Below are positions 1 to 9,894 of a DNA stretch of 64,000 nucleotides, in pieces; positions within the stretch are counted from its first letter, which is position 1, and each line of letters opens with the position of its first letter. The stretch covers positions 696,202-760,201 of the forward strand of contig NZ_VSDO01000004.1 of the NCBI RefSeq assembly GCF_008084145.1, written 5' to 3'. This DNA comes from Paenibacillus faecis (GTDB lineage: Bacteria > Bacillota > Bacilli > Paenibacillales > Paenibacillaceae). The notes beneath the pieces are model-generated. The model was given only the letters and a program-made list of their open reading frames with translations. It was not told the origin of the DNA and searched no databases. A program made the position numbers and the translations under genes.

Positions 1-112
1 CGAATTGAACGGCCGCCTGGTCATCGATTAACTCCGCCTTGATCGCATCCAAGTCCACCGTTCCCGAGCAGCTCGTATCGCATTCTTCCGTTATATTTAT
101 AGATCGTGTCAT
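1..112 (-). CDS. Partial N-terminus of a probable ArsR/CadC-type metal-responsive repressor
   Basis: An open frame starts at an ATG (complement of 110-112) behind a GGAAAGGTGA ribosome binding site and runs off the window edge after about 37 codons. The visible start contains a CDTSC motif followed by an acidic stretch (VDLDAIKAEL). Cysteine-containing N-termini like this are known from CadC/ArsR-type metal sensors, where they help bind the metal. It is divergent from the CueP gene at 299, a layout typical of a metal sensor and its target. The DNA-binding winged helix lies outside the window, so the family call is an inference. A second frame starting at GTG (about 121) is also open for 33 codons and is the main alternative. 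Confidence 0.4.
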   Translation of the reverse strand, partial: MTRSINITEECDTSCSGTVDLDAIKAELIDDQAAVQF

Positions 113-298
113 GGATGATCACCTTTCCGCTGGGGGTTTACATTATTATATCAAAAAGGACGAATTAAACGAAATCATTACTATTAAATGGAGATGATAT
201 GCGCTTGAGTGCGGATAGTGCGAATTATGTATTTGCAAAAAATGCAGTCAAAGGGTGAAAATAGAAGGGACGATACTATAAGGGAAGGATGAACCGGA

Positions 299-844
299 GT
301 GCAGCGGAGTAAACGTGTGTTGGCTTTTGGAGTTCTGATCGTGGCGGTCGCGGGGGGCTCTCTATTTTTATCCCAAAATGCAAACCGCCCCACCCGTGAA
401 GTACAACAAGACAATCCCGAGATTAAGGAAATCGTGCAAAAATATAGTGCCTGGAAGGGTGCTTCCGAATCGGCATCGATCACCTCGCACCAACTCATTG
501 TGTCCGACGGGGGAAAAGAAGTCGTCTACGACCTGCCCGAACGTGAATTTTTTGTTTCCATCGCACCGTATAAGCAGGATACACATCCCTGTCAAATTCA
601 CAGTTTGACGGGCTGCCAAGGGGAACTGGTCAATGAGGAGTTTAACGTCCGCATTGCCGATTCGAACGGAAATATCGTGTTGGATGAAGTAAAGATGTCC
701 GGGTCGAATGGGTTTATCGACTTATGGCTGCCGCGAGACCAACAATATCAAGTAATCATCGAGCAGGACGGGAAAAAAGCGGAGTCCACCCTTTCTACGT
801 ACAAGAATGATAATACCTGCATTACTACGATGCAACTAGTATAA
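299..844 (+). CDS. cueP: CueP-family copper-binding protein
   Basis: A secreted or membrane-anchored protein of 181 residues with an N-terminal hydrophobic segment (residues 7-24). It has the CueP hallmarks: a FFVSIAPY segment, HPCQIHSLTGCQGEL with two cysteines and two histidines, an NGFIDLWLPR segment, and the C-terminal CITTMQL motif with a third cysteine. CueP is known from Salmonella as a periplasmic copper-binding protein; homologues in Gram-positive bacteria are predicted to sit outside the membrane. The GTG start at 299 follows GGGAAGGA at 281-288. The gene is divergent from a probable metal sensor and ends at a strong terminator. Metal-dependent regulation is inferred from this arrangement only. 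Confidence 0.85.
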   Translation: MQRSKRVLAFGVLIVAVAGGSLFLSQNANRPTREVQQDNPEIKEIVQKYSAWKGASESASITSHQLIVSDGGKEVVYDLPEREFFVSIAPYKQDTHPCQIHSLTGCQGELVNEEFNVRIADSNGNIVLDEVKMSGSNGFIDLWLPRDQQYQVIIEQDGKKAESTLSTYKNDNTCITTMQLV

Positions 845-866
845 TCTTGAACGAGCTTCTTCACGC

Positions 867-913
867 AAAAAAAACAGCCTCTCCCTGACACTGCACGGGA
901 GAGGCTGTTTTGC
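867..913. terminator. Bidirectional rho-independent terminator between cueP and the giant SLH gene
   Basis: AAAACAGCCTCTCCC (871-885) pairs with GGGAGAGGCTGTTTT (897-911) across an 11-base loop. The A-run before the stem and the T-run after it make it functional in both directions, serving the two converging genes. Confidence 0.9.
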
Positions 914-934
914 TTTTGATCAGGATAGATTCGA

Positions 935-3900
935 CTACAGGCCGGAGACGAAATTGTATACGGCCTGAGCCGCTTGAGCGCGGTTGGTTTTAGCCTGCGG
1001 CTCCAGCAACCTATCGCCCGTACCTTGGATGATTCCGGCCTTCAGCATGGCTTCCATGGCCGGCGCGGCGTACCCGGCCACCTTGTAGGCATCCCGGAAC
1101 GCCTGGATCCCGCTACTCCCGCTGCCGGAAGGCAGCTTCGTACCGGAGAGCTCCGCGATGCGGTGGAGCATCACCATCATATCTTGGCGGGTAATTCCGG
1201 CTTCCGGCCGGAAGCGGTTATCGCCTTCGCCTTTTACCAGCCCCAACCGTTTCGCTTCCGCCAGGTATGGAGTATAGTACTTGTTCCCCGCATCGGCAAA
1301 ATTGGCGTCTGCTCCGGTGCCGGAGATTTTATACCCGAAGGCGTTCATCGCCATGACCAGGAAATCCGCCCGGCTGATCTCGGCTTTCGGCCGGAAGTTT
1401 TCGGCTCCCGTCCCTTTGACGACATCCCGGGCCGACAAATAATTGACCGCCGCGAAATACCAATCGTTCGCCTTCACGTCCGCGTACGGCACCGTTTGGT
1501 AAGCTACGGCAAATGTACCGAGATGATTCGTGCGGAAAACCATGGAGCGAGTCTGCTCGTCGTAACGGCCGTTGATGACGGCCCGAGCCGTCCCGTCCTC
1601 CCGAATCGACATGATTACTAGATTGTCCGGTTGTTCTCCTGCTGCCGGAGTGTAAGGCAGGGAGATGACGACCTCCGTTTTGCCGTTGGCCCATTTGGCT
1701 GCGGCGCCTTCGATCCGGAGCGACAAATCGATAGCCGGTCTGGCTCCGATCATTCCGCGGACCGGGGAGGCCAGACTTTCGCGTTCGGCCCGTCCGATGA
1801 CAAGCTCTGCGTATTCGCCCGTATTCGGCAAATTCGTCAGCAGATCGGAGGGAACCGTAACGGTTGCTGCCGGCGTTTCTACACGATACCGGTCGCTTCC
1901 GCTAACTTGGTTCAGCAATCCGGAAGGCAGACGCAGGACGACGTCCCCGTTATGCCGTTTCCCCTGCGCGTCCAATTCGATCGTGACCGTACGGATCCCG
2001 TTGTCTGTCGCCGCCTGGTTCAGCGCCTGGTTCAGCGCGCTTGCATCCGGCGTAGCGACGGCTTGGTCTCCCTCGATCTTGGTAGGGGCGACCACGGTGC
2101 CCGGGGGCGGTGTTTGGCCCGATGGCGGTGCGGTTCCATTCTTACTGCCCGGAGCGCCGCCGGTCATTCCGCCCGAACCCGAACCCGATCCCGGGCTGTT
2201 CCCGGCGTTGCCGCCACCGCTTCCCGGATTCGTTCCAGGGTTACCGCCGGGATTCTCCCCGTCTCCGCCGCCCGGCTTGGGCGTCCCGGTCGTAAAACGG
2301 TAAATCGGGCTCAGCCGCTCAGCGCCGTATTCGTCCGTAAGCTGCATGTACCAGTAGTAGGTATGGTCTCGCTGCAGGTTTTTCCAGACGGCCGACGCTT
2401 CCGAACCGGAGGCCAGGTCCGTTTGTTCGCCGATGACCCGGTCCTTGAAGACGTTCAAGGCAAAGTAATCGGTGGCGACCCGTTTAGTCGTATCGCGGAA
2501 GGCAAACGGCTCGGTAAAGTCCTCGATCGCGTCATCGAAAAAGTTGTAGTCGTCCAGATACGGCGAATACGTGTCCACGTCGAGCGTTCCCGCCGACGGA
2601 TCGAATTTCAGCAGGCGCAAATAGCCGCTGCCTCCGCTCGGTCCGCCCTGATAGTCCGCCAGCATTTCAATGACCCGGCGCGTGGAGCCGTCCGGGTTCT
2701 GCACCGTCTTCACCACACGGTTGGCCGCATGGTAATGGCCGCTCAGCACGAGCTGAACATTCGGATTCGGCGCAATGACCTGATCGAAGACGTTTTGCGC
2801 CATATTGGACAACGTCCCGTTCGTCTCCAGATAGGCGTGCATCCCGACAATCGCGACGCGGTCCGCATGCTTCTTCAGCACTTCGTTGGCCCAAGCGATC
2901 GTTTCCGGTGTATCCTCCAGACCGAAACCGATGTACAGGAAGATGAAATCATGGCCGCCGAACGAATAGAGGTCGTAATGATTTCTGTTGTTGTCCATTT
3001 GCCCGCCGTACCACGGGTTTTTCTCGTACCGGTCGGCGCCCACATATTTTCCGTAGTTGGTATAATCCACGCCGTCGATAATGACGTCGTGATTTCCGGC
3101 AAGCACGCCGTAAGGCACTCCGGCCTCGTCCAGCTTCTTCAGGTTCCGGTCGGCCACCTTCCACTGAGCCTCGTCATTCGCTTTGTTGACGATATCGCCG
3201 GTGTGAATGGCGTAGCTGAACGTACCCCGACGGTACTGATCGGCGATCCAGTCGCCCATCGTATCAAAGATTTCCGGGTAGGACTCGGCGTAATATTGCG
3301 TGTCCGTAAACCACAGGATCGTAAACGGATCGTTAACGCCCTTCACTTCATCCTGCACCATCGCCTGAATCCGTCCATCCCGGACGAAACGGGAGGGCTC
3401 GACCTGCGACGCAAGCTCGATATCGCTCTCCTTCGCGTCACCTGTCGCCGATTTCAGCGCAGTCCATTTGCCCGCTTCGTAATCCCAGGCATACAGCGTG
3501 ACGATCCGTCCCGGCAGCGTGCGGCCTTTCCAATACAGCTCGGCCTTATCGCCAGGCTGCAGTTCTTGTTCCAACTTGATCTCGAACCGGTGATACGGGA
3601 ATCCCGAATCGGTGTCCGATACCAGGTATTCGCCGTCGGGTTTGGCGATCCGCGCTTTTTCGTCGGCCGACAGGCCCGTCTCTCCCTCGGGAGTCAGCAC
3701 GAGCGGAGGTTCGCGGTCGGCCGTGTTCCGGTAGCCGGCGATTCCTTCAGTTCGAACGAAATCGTACTTGTCGGCTTCGAGGAACCGTACATCCAACTTG
3801 TCCCCGCTCGGGTCGGAAACGTGAGCGCGCAGCGTCGCGTCCGTCGGCACGTTGATCGCAAAATCCGCAGGCGACACTTCGCCCGGAGCGAGCGGTTTCT

Positions 3901-6841
3901 CTTCGCCGATGACGAAAGCGCGCTCCATAACGGCGGTGTTGCCCGCTCCGTCATACACGGTAACCTTAAGCCGATGTTCGCCCGGCGTCAGCACCGTGGA
4001 AGAAGTCGCGTGCGGCAGTTCGATTTTCGCTCCGTCGAGCTCGGCTTCCGTCTTGTGGATGCCGGTCAGGTTATCGGAGGCGATGACGTTTAAGGTAATG
4101 GCGCCTTTCAGCGCCTGTCCTTCCTCTACCGGTAGCCCTTCGCCGGATACGACGGCTTCGATGACGGGATCGGTGTTATCGATCATAATGTCGAAGGCTT
4201 CCAGCTCGTCGTTTCCGATCGTCAGGGCCAGCGGATAGACGCCGTCTTTCAGTTTTTCGGTGTCCAGCTCCACGTACCGGGCCGTGTACTTCTCTTCCGG
4301 CACGGGGAAGTGGAAGTGGCTGATCATCGGTTTGTTCGGATTGCTGCCGTAATCGGCATCCCCGAACCCGTAATAGGTGTCTTCCCGGTAATCCACCATC
4401 GTTTGGCTGCGGTTACCCAAATAGTTAACGACCCGGTCGGGTTTGACCACCGAACCGTCGGGCAGAACCAGATGCACGTTCATCACTTCAAAGTCGTCGT
4501 GGTTATTGATGCCGAACACTTTGTCGTGCTCGCTTAACTGATAGGGAGCATTCTCGTTGCCCGTATGCACGGATACCACGGAGCCGGTGACGAGCAAATC
4601 CGGTGTCATCGGGAAAATGGACCAGGCCCCGTCGGAATATTTGGGCAGGATGCGGGTGAAAAAGGACGGCTGGCCCGACGGATCCAAGGCGCTCGCCGAA
4701 GCCTGATAAATCTGGTCGACTCCCCGCGTCTGCATCCCCAACTGCAACGTGCCCGGTAGGGCCTTGCGCATCGGAAGCGGCTGGCCGTCCAACCGGACTT
4801 CGACTTGCTCCTGCGCGCTGCGCCCGTAAGCGTAGAACGCGGCCTTGTCTTTGAACATGCCGCCCGCTTCAATCGACAAACCCGGCTCCGGCAGTTCGGT
4901 TCCGGCTCCCGTTGCGTTCACGGTGAGCAGGCCGCCCCGCGAATTGTAAGGAACGCGCGTCCGGTTGCCGTGCTCGTCCTGCGCTTCGATAATGTATCGG
5001 TAAGCCCCTTTTTCAGGGAAGGCGATCGTTCCGCCATACACATACTTGCCGCCGTCCTGGGACAGCAGCTTCAGCGGCTCCTTGCCGGCGAAGACGGTCG
5101 CTTCGTTCGTTGCGGGACCGTACATCACTTCCGCTCTCGCGAGCGGCTCGTTGCTGACCAATTTTACGGTGTAGGGCTCGTTTTGCCCCAAATTATAAAC
5201 CGCCTGCTCATGCTCGAGAACCGGAGCGGTCATATCCACGCCGTCCACGGGCGGAACCTGACCGGGATCAATGCTGCCCGGATTCGCATACATCCGGTTG
5301 TCCAGACGTTTCATGACATGTCCGGATTCCGGATAAGTATAGCGTACTACGGCATTGCGTACGTCATTGACGAGTCTGTCGGGACTATCCGGCGTGCTCG
5401 GATCGTACCAAGCCTCCACCAGGTAACGGTCCGGCTGTTCCGGACTCGACAACGCCAAGCCGCGCTGCAGCGAATTCGGCAGGTTGAAGTCCGACGGCTT
5501 CGAGTTGTCGTAGAAGATCACGTCGCTGTCTTCCAGCGTAGAGTTAAAGTGCAGATTAAAATCCGCCGTCGTTGTATATCCCTGCCCGTTGGCTATCGCT
5601 TCCTTGGCAAACCAGATGACCGCTGCGGTGTAGGGCTCGATGGCCGTATGCTGCGGGATGGTCCACTGCTTCGGTGCGGTATTCCCCGGATACAGGTACC
5701 ATAAACGGTAATCCTTCAGGTCCAGCGTCTCGCTCGAATTATTGTAAATCTCCACATATTCGTATTGATTGCCGCTGCCCCAGCGGTAATCGCCCGCCGG
5801 ATTCGGCAGAATTTCCGTAATCAATACAAGGGGGACCTCCGCAGTCACGGTGCCGGTCAGCGTTATCGCGTACTCTTGGGACCGGGTCGTTTCAATGCCG
5901 TCCGTAGCTTCGATGTAATAATACAACATGTCCCCGAACAGCTGAGATGAGGGGATAACGCCTGCATAGGCGTCTCCGCCGGAGCTTTGCATCGGAGCTT
6001 CCGCGAACGGACTGTTCGCGATCGACTTATAGAACAGCTTGACCTGCGGCGCGTCTCCATCCTCATCGTAAACGCTGGCCGTTACGGTCACATCCTGCGA
6101 ACGGTCGGCTGAAGCCGCCGGAACATGGACGATGGCCGGAGCGTGGTTCGCGACGGATACCAGCTGTTCGGGTTCGATCACGCCGGCGGAAGGCGCCGCC
6201 TCCCGGGCGTATGCGACCATGGCGGCACCGCTGGAGGGCAACTGCAGATGCAGGCTTTTGCCGTCCCCGACATCGTCCGCGGTGTAATACACTTCGCTGA
6301 TCACGGCGGCATTGTCATTCTTGCGGGTCACGTACAAGCCGCGGTCCGTGTTAGCGAGGCCATCCTGCCCCCGCAGCTTGAACACCGGAATCCCGTCAGG
6401 TACGCCGTGATAGCTTCTAAAGTCCGCCTCGGTCAATTTGCTGGCGGCTCCGGTAATGGATGAGCTGGTACGCTCTACCCAGAGTACCGCCGGACTTCCC
6501 GCGGGAATAATGACATCGTTAAGGCTGCCGTAGGCCGTATCCGTAACGGTCACGGACAAATCCTTTACGCCGGTATTATAGTTGTAGCGGATTTTATACT
6601 CCTCGTTGAACGATACCTCCCGGTCCGAGGGGTTATAAATCTCCACGAACTCAAACAAATCCGCACTTCCGGCGCCCTCAATCCGATCTTGATTGGAGCG
6701 ATCGTCGGGATATACCTCCGTAATAAATACGCCCGCTCCGGGCGCCGCCGCTTGTGCCTTGTTCTCCAACGCAGGATGGAAGAACTGCACGCATAGCATG
6801 CTGCAAGCTAAAAGACCGGCCAACCACTGCTGTTTCCTCAT
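935..6841 (-). CDS. Giant SLH-anchored lamin-tail and metallophosphoesterase protein
   Basis: A 1968-residue surface protein. In order: signal peptide (1-31, cleavage near AQA-AAP); a lamin-tail-like domain (about 33-180, ITEVYPDD...FVEIYNPSD); an Ig-like segment (about 240-330); a second lamin-tail domain (about 337-520, ITEILPNP...YVEIYNNSS); several Ig-like modules (to about 1100); a calcineurin-type phosphoesterase (about 1172-1400) with DTQ (1180-1182), GDIV (1215-1218), GNHD (1249-1252) and SGHYH (1367-1371); a Gly/Pro/Ser linker (about 1521-1585); and three SLH repeats (about 1785-1965) that bind pyruvylated secondary cell wall polymer. The ATG has a strong AGGGAGGAAAAC site. The phosphoesterase metal motifs look intact, so it is probably an active extracellular phosphatase or nuclease; the substrate cannot be told. 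Confidence 0.88.
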   Translation of the reverse strand: MRKQQWLAGLLACSMLCVQFFHPALENKAQAAAPGAGVFITEVYPDDRSNQDRIEGAGSADLFEFVEIYNPSDREVSFNEEYKIRYNYNTGVKDLSVTVTDTAYGSLNDVIIPAGSPAVLWVERTSSSITGAASKLTEADFRSYHGVPDGIPVFKLRGQDGLANTDRGLYVTRKNDNAAVISEVYYTADDVGDGKSLHLQLPSSGAAMVAYAREAAPSAGVIEPEQLVSVANHAPAIVHVPAASADRSQDVTVTASVYDEDGDAPQVKLFYKSIANSPFAEAPMQSSGGDAYAGVIPSSQLFGDMLYYYIEATDGIETTRSQEYAITLTGTVTAEVPLVLITEILPNPAGDYRWGSGNQYEYVEIYNNSSETLDLKDYRLWYLYPGNTAPKQWTIPQHTAIEPYTAAVIWFAKEAIANGQGYTTTADFNLHFNSTLEDSDVIFYDNSKPSDFNLPNSLQRGLALSSPEQPDRYLVEAWYDPSTPDSPDRLVNDVRNAVVRYTYPESGHVMKRLDNRMYANPGSIDPGQVPPVDGVDMTAPVLEHEQAVYNLGQNEPYTVKLVSNEPLARAEVMYGPATNEATVFAGKEPLKLLSQDGGKYVYGGTIAFPEKGAYRYIIEAQDEHGNRTRVPYNSRGGLLTVNATGAGTELPEPGLSIEAGGMFKDKAAFYAYGRSAQEQVEVRLDGQPLPMRKALPGTLQLGMQTRGVDQIYQASASALDPSGQPSFFTRILPKYSDGAWSIFPMTPDLLVTGSVVSVHTGNENAPYQLSEHDKVFGINNHDDFEVMNVHLVLPDGSVVKPDRVVNYLGNRSQTMVDYREDTYYGFGDADYGSNPNKPMISHFHFPVPEEKYTARYVELDTEKLKDGVYPLALTIGNDELEAFDIMIDNTDPVIEAVVSGEGLPVEEGQALKGAITLNVIASDNLTGIHKTEAELDGAKIELPHATSSTVLTPGEHRLKVTVYDGAGNTAVMERAFVIGEEKPLAPGEVSPADFAINVPTDATLRAHVSDPSGDKLDVRFLEADKYDFVRTEGIAGYRNTADREPPLVLTPEGETGLSADEKARIAKPDGEYLVSDTDSGFPYHRFEIKLEQELQPGDKAELYWKGRTLPGRIVTLYAWDYEAGKWTALKSATGDAKESDIELASQVEPSRFVRDGRIQAMVQDEVKGVNDPFTILWFTDTQYYAESYPEIFDTMGDWIADQYRRGTFSYAIHTGDIVNKANDEAQWKVADRNLKKLDEAGVPYGVLAGNHDVIIDGVDYTNYGKYVGADRYEKNPWYGGQMDNNRNHYDLYSFGGHDFIFLYIGFGLEDTPETIAWANEVLKKHADRVAIVGMHAYLETNGTLSNMAQNVFDQVIAPNPNVQLVLSGHYHAANRVVKTVQNPDGSTRRVIEMLADYQGGPSGGSGYLRLLKFDPSAGTLDVDTYSPYLDDYNFFDDAIEDFTEPFAFRDTTKRVATDYFALNVFKDRVIGEQTDLASGSEASAVWKNLQRDHTYYWYMQLTDEYGAERLSPIYRFTTGTPKPGGGDGENPGGNPGTNPGSGGGNAGNSPGSGSGSGGMTGGAPGSKNGTAPPSGQTPPPGTVVAPTKIEGDQAVATPDASALNQALNQAATDNGIRTVTIELDAQGKRHNGDVVLRLPSGLLNQVSGSDRYRVETPAATVTVPSDLLTNLPNTGEYAELVIGRAERESLASPVRGMIGARPAIDLSLRIEGAAAKWANGKTEVVISLPYTPAAGEQPDNLVIMSIREDGTARAVINGRYDEQTRSMVFRTNHLGTFAVAYQTVPYADVKANDWYFAAVNYLSARDVVKGTGAENFRPKAEISRADFLVMAMNAFGYKISGTGADANFADAGNKYYTPYLAEAKRLGLVKGEGDNRFRPEAGITRQDMMVMLHRIAELSGTKLPSGSGSSGIQAFRDAYKVAGYAAPAMEAMLKAGIIQGTGDRLLEPQAKTNRAQAAQAVYNFVSGL

Positions 6842-7133
6842 GTTTTCCTCCCTATGTCTTTTTTACCTTAAAGAGCATAGCGGAGGGAGGTAAGAAGGAT
6901 GTCAAAAGAAGTCGATAAATATGTAAATTTATACGGAAATTTGATTTTCTATTCATAGCACATCAACACTTTTCTAAAAGAATGTCATTAAAAAGTCACA
7001 ATCTTCCTCGTGCTCCCCGAAAATATCCCCCGTGAGGGCTATACGAAGTGATGAAAGTTATAGCTTAATATATCGGTGAAAGTCTTTCAATTTTTGGAAT
7101 GGGAAAATCCAAGGATCGGAGTAGGTTTATGAA

Positions 7134-8534
7134 ATGATGAACGGAAAGCGCTGGATTTGGGGGTGTCTACGTTTTGCCGCGGCCTGTTGGATTATCCAGT
7201 TGTATATGGGGGATTCGAGCCAAGCCGCCCAAGCCGCCCAAGCCAAAAAGCCTCCGATACCGCTCCAGGAACTGGTGGATCGGGCGCGGCCGGGCGAGGT
7301 TGTCCGGCTTAAGGCGGGGGACTACGCGGGCCCTGTGGTCATCGGTAAGAAGCTGGTCCTTCAGGGGGAGGACGGAACTTTGCTCGTACAGGATAGCCGG
7401 GGGCCTGCCATTACGGTGAAGGCCGAAGGCGTGGAAGTCCGGGGTCTTGCTATCCGGCAGAAGGCGGAGGGGGAAGGCTCGGCGGCGGTACTCGTCCGTG
7501 CGGACAAGGCGGTCCTGCGGGAGTTGGACATCCGAACTCGCGGGTCCGGCATTTTGCTGCGCGAAGCGAGCGGCGGACGAATTGAGGATAACGTCATTAC
7601 GTGGGACAGGGCCGGGGCCAGACTCAGTCTGGGACAGAAAGGTAACGGGATCGATCTTTACGGTTCCCCCGACAACCGAATGATTCGCAATGAAATCCGG
7701 AACATGAAGGACGGAATTTACCTGGAGAACAGCCGCAGCCTTACCATTGAGAATAACAGGATTTACGGCTCGCGTTACGGCATTCACTGCATGTACATCG
7801 ACGGTACCCGGATCGCGGGAAACCGGGGTGAATCGAACTTTACCGGCGCGATGGTCATGGGAGTCAAGGATATCGTTCTATCCGACAACGTGTTCACCAA
7901 ACAAAGTCAAAATGTTCATGCCCAAGGCATCCTGCTGTATGACGTGCGGACTTCGCTGGTCGAAAGAAACAGGGTCGACGGGAACCGCGTGGGAATTTAT
8001 CTCGAGCGATCCAGCGATAATGAGCTGCGGGATAACGCGGTTTACCGGAACTTCATCGGCATCCAGTTTGCGGATGCGGAGCGAAACCGGATTCACGGGA
8101 ACGATTTCGTAGCCAATGTGATCGAAGCGGAGGCGGCGCAAAGCGGGGAGAACCGGATCGAACGGAATTATTGGGATTCCTTCCAGGGACTGGACCTGAA
8201 CGGTGACGGGTTTAGTGAGACGGAATACGCAATGAACCCGTTTTACAAAAACCTGATCTCCCGTACTCCGGCCTTTCAGCTGTTCTTTCAATCGCCCGGC
8301 ATGACGTTCCTGAGCGATATGGTGGAAGAAGATCGGAAGCGGTGGGCTAGGGATGCTTCTCCGTCGATGCATCTTCTTCATCCCGATCTCGACCCTGCGC
8401 TGGAGCCGGAACAAGATCCGGTCGCGGAGCAGCGGGAACGGATTCCGGAGAAAACATTTATGCTGATCATCGCTTCCATGCTGTTTGCGGGATCGTTGGT
8501 CGTCATTATTTATTCGAGAGGGGCAAAATCATGA
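7134..8534 (+). CDS. nosD: NosD, copper-site maturation protein (beta-helix)
   Basis: A secreted 466-residue protein with an N-terminal signal, a long right-handed parallel beta-helix formed by repeated units such as NRMIRNEIRNMKDGIYLENS and ENNRIYGSRYGIH (about 40-350), and a C-terminal transmembrane anchor (about 443-462) ending in RGAKS. NosD works with the NosFY ABC transporter in assembling the copper sites of nitrous oxide reductase. It is the first gene of a tightly packed cluster and overlaps nosL by 4 bases. The start is the first of two adjacent ATGs after GGATCGGAGTAGG. No nosZ precedes it; the upstream neighbour is the opposite-strand SLH gene. Confidence 0.9.
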   Translation: MMNGKRWIWGCLRFAAACWIIQLYMGDSSQAAQAAQAKKPPIPLQELVDRARPGEVVRLKAGDYAGPVVIGKKLVLQGEDGTLLVQDSRGPAITVKAEGVEVRGLAIRQKAEGEGSAAVLVRADKAVLRELDIRTRGSGILLREASGGRIEDNVITWDRAGARLSLGQKGNGIDLYGSPDNRMIRNEIRNMKDGIYLENSRSLTIENNRIYGSRYGIHCMYIDGTRIAGNRGESNFTGAMVMGVKDIVLSDNVFTKQSQNVHAQGILLYDVRTSLVERNRVDGNRVGIYLERSSDNELRDNAVYRNFIGIQFADAERNRIHGNDFVANVIEAEAAQSGENRIERNYWDSFQGLDLNGDGFSETEYAMNPFYKNLISRTPAFQLFFQSPGMTFLSDMVEEDRKRWARDASPSMHLLHPDLDPALEPEQDPVAEQRERIPEKTFMLIIASMLFAGSLVVIIYSRGAKS

Positions 8535-9076
8535 AAAAGGGATTTTTCGCTTTAGCGCTGATGACCGTGGTGTTGATTATGCTGGCGCTGGCAGGCTGCG
8601 GCGGAAGTAAAACGTATCAGCCGCAGGCCATTAATGAAGATGTCGACGTTTGCGTTGTCTGCAACATGCAGGTGAAGGATGACGCTTTTGCCACCCAGAT
8701 CGTGCTGAAGGACGGGAAAAGCTTGAAGTTCGACGATATCGGATGCATGAACGAATGGAAACGGAAGAACGATACGTCCCAGATCGGGATGGACTTCGTG
8801 CGTGATTACAATGATAAGGAATGGGTGGAATTCAAAAAGGCGACCTACGTCTATGACGCCTCCATTCGTACCCCGATGGCTTACGGGATTGTCAGCTTTA
8901 AGGACAAGGCTTCCGCAGAGGCGTTTCTAGCCGAACAGGGGGTTGGGCAGATCATGAGCGCCGAGGAACTGGCGAATCATACCTGGAAACAAAGCAAGGA
9001 AATGATGGAGATGCCCGGTCATATGGAGCATGGCGAAGGACACGGAGAAGCGCAAGGAGAAGGACATGGATCATGA
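8531..9076 (+). CDS. nosL: NosL copper-binding lipoprotein with His-rich tail
   Basis: A lipoprotein of 181 residues: hydrophobic signal with a LALAGC lipobox, then the NosL core with VCVVCNMQV (CxxCxM), which carries the expected Cu(I) ligands, followed by KFDDIGCMNEW. NosL is proposed to deliver copper to NosZ. The last 20 residues are rich in His, Met, Gly and Glu (GHMEHGEGHGEAQGEGHG), a natural extra metal-binding tail. ATG at 8531 overlaps the nosD stop (ATGA), and the end overlaps nosY in the same way, so the cluster is translationally coupled. Confidence 0.88.
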   Translation: MKKGFFALALMTVVLIMLALAGCGGSKTYQPQAINEDVDVCVVCNMQVKDDAFATQIVLKDGKSLKFDDIGCMNEWKRKNDTSQIGMDFVRDYNDKEWVEFKKATYVYDASIRTPMAYGIVSFKDKASAEAFLAEQGVGQIMSAEELANHTWKQSKEMMEMPGHMEHGEGHGEAQGEGHGS

Positions 9077-9894
9077 CAGATCTGCTGCAAGTGGCCAAAA
9101 AGGAACTTAAAATCGGCTTTCGCAACCCATGGGCCTATTCCTTTTTATTGCTGTTCTCGGTGTTCGGCCTTAGCTTGCTGCTTGTAAATTCGCAAAACCG
9201 GATCGGCGGCTATTCGGGGATTACCGGCTCCATGTTGAACCTGATCTTGTACCTGCTTCCTCTGATGGCCCTTTTTTTGGGCTCGTTTTCCCTGACGGCG
9301 GAAAAAGAGGAAGGAAGCTGGCAATTGCTTTCCACCTATCCGTTAGGAACGGTCCCGTTTCTGCTGGGCAAATATGCCGGGCTGGCGATCGTTCTGCTAA
9401 CCATCCTCTCCTTCGGGTACGGGCTGATGGGGCTGGTCACCGTGCTGCTCGGGAAAGCGTTTGAAATCAATACGTATTTGCTGTTCTTCTTTTTTTCCTG
9501 CGGCCTGGTTCTGTTATATCTGGCGCTCGCTTTATGGATCGGAGCGTTGTCGAAAAACCGTTGGCAGGCGATGACCATTTCCGTCATGGTGTGGTTCTTT
9601 ACGGTCATCGGCTGGACGACCCTACTGGTCGCAGTCCTGGGTTTGCTGCCCTACTTATGGATCAAGCCGGTACTGACCGTGCTGACGCTGTTGAATCCGG
9701 CGGAATTTGTGCGCCTGTTCGTCGTCGTGAAGCTGGGCGGTGGTTCAGTGCTGGGACCGGAATATTATCAATGGGTTGGCTGGATTCAAAAACCGGGCGG
9801 AAGTCTGCTGTTCGCCCTGCTATTTATCGTGTGGGCAGCTTGTACGATATTCGGCGTTTGTCGGATTTGGGAAAGGGGGAGAACCCGTGGCTGA
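9073..9894 (+). CDS. nosY: NosY-like ABC transporter permease
   Basis: A polytopic membrane protein of 273 residues with about six hydrophobic segments. The N-terminal cytosolic stretch VAKKELKIGFRNPWAY followed by a membrane segment, and LTAEKEEGSWQLL in the first cytosolic loop, are typical of ABC-2/NosY permeases. It overlaps nosL by 4 bases and nosF by 8 bases. Together with the next gene it should form the NosFY exporter that supplies an as yet unresolved sulfur species or other factor for copper centre assembly outside the membrane. Confidence 0.85.
   Translation: MTDLLQVAKKELKIGFRNPWAYSFLLLFSVFGLSLLLVNSQNRIGGYSGITGSMLNLILYLLPLMALFLGSFSLTAEKEEGSWQLLSTYPLGTVPFLLGKYAGLAIVLLTILSFGYGLMGLVTVLLGKAFEINTYLLFFFFSCGLVLLYLALALWIGALSKNRWQAMTISVMVWFFTVIGWTTLLVAVLGLLPYLWIKPVLTVLTLLNPAEFVRLFVVVKLGGGSVLGPEYYQWVGWIQKPGGSLLFALLFIVWAACTIFGVCRIWERGRTRG

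Noticed and set aside
1631..4093. 820-codon open frame on the plus strand
   Set aside because: It lies antisense to the giant SLH phosphoesterase gene, has no RBS or domain and shows the Arg/Val bias of a shadow frame.
7047..7062. FNR-like box upstream of nosD
   Set aside because: AGTGA-N6-TTATA matches poorly and no -10 lies at the distance seen for the other three sites.
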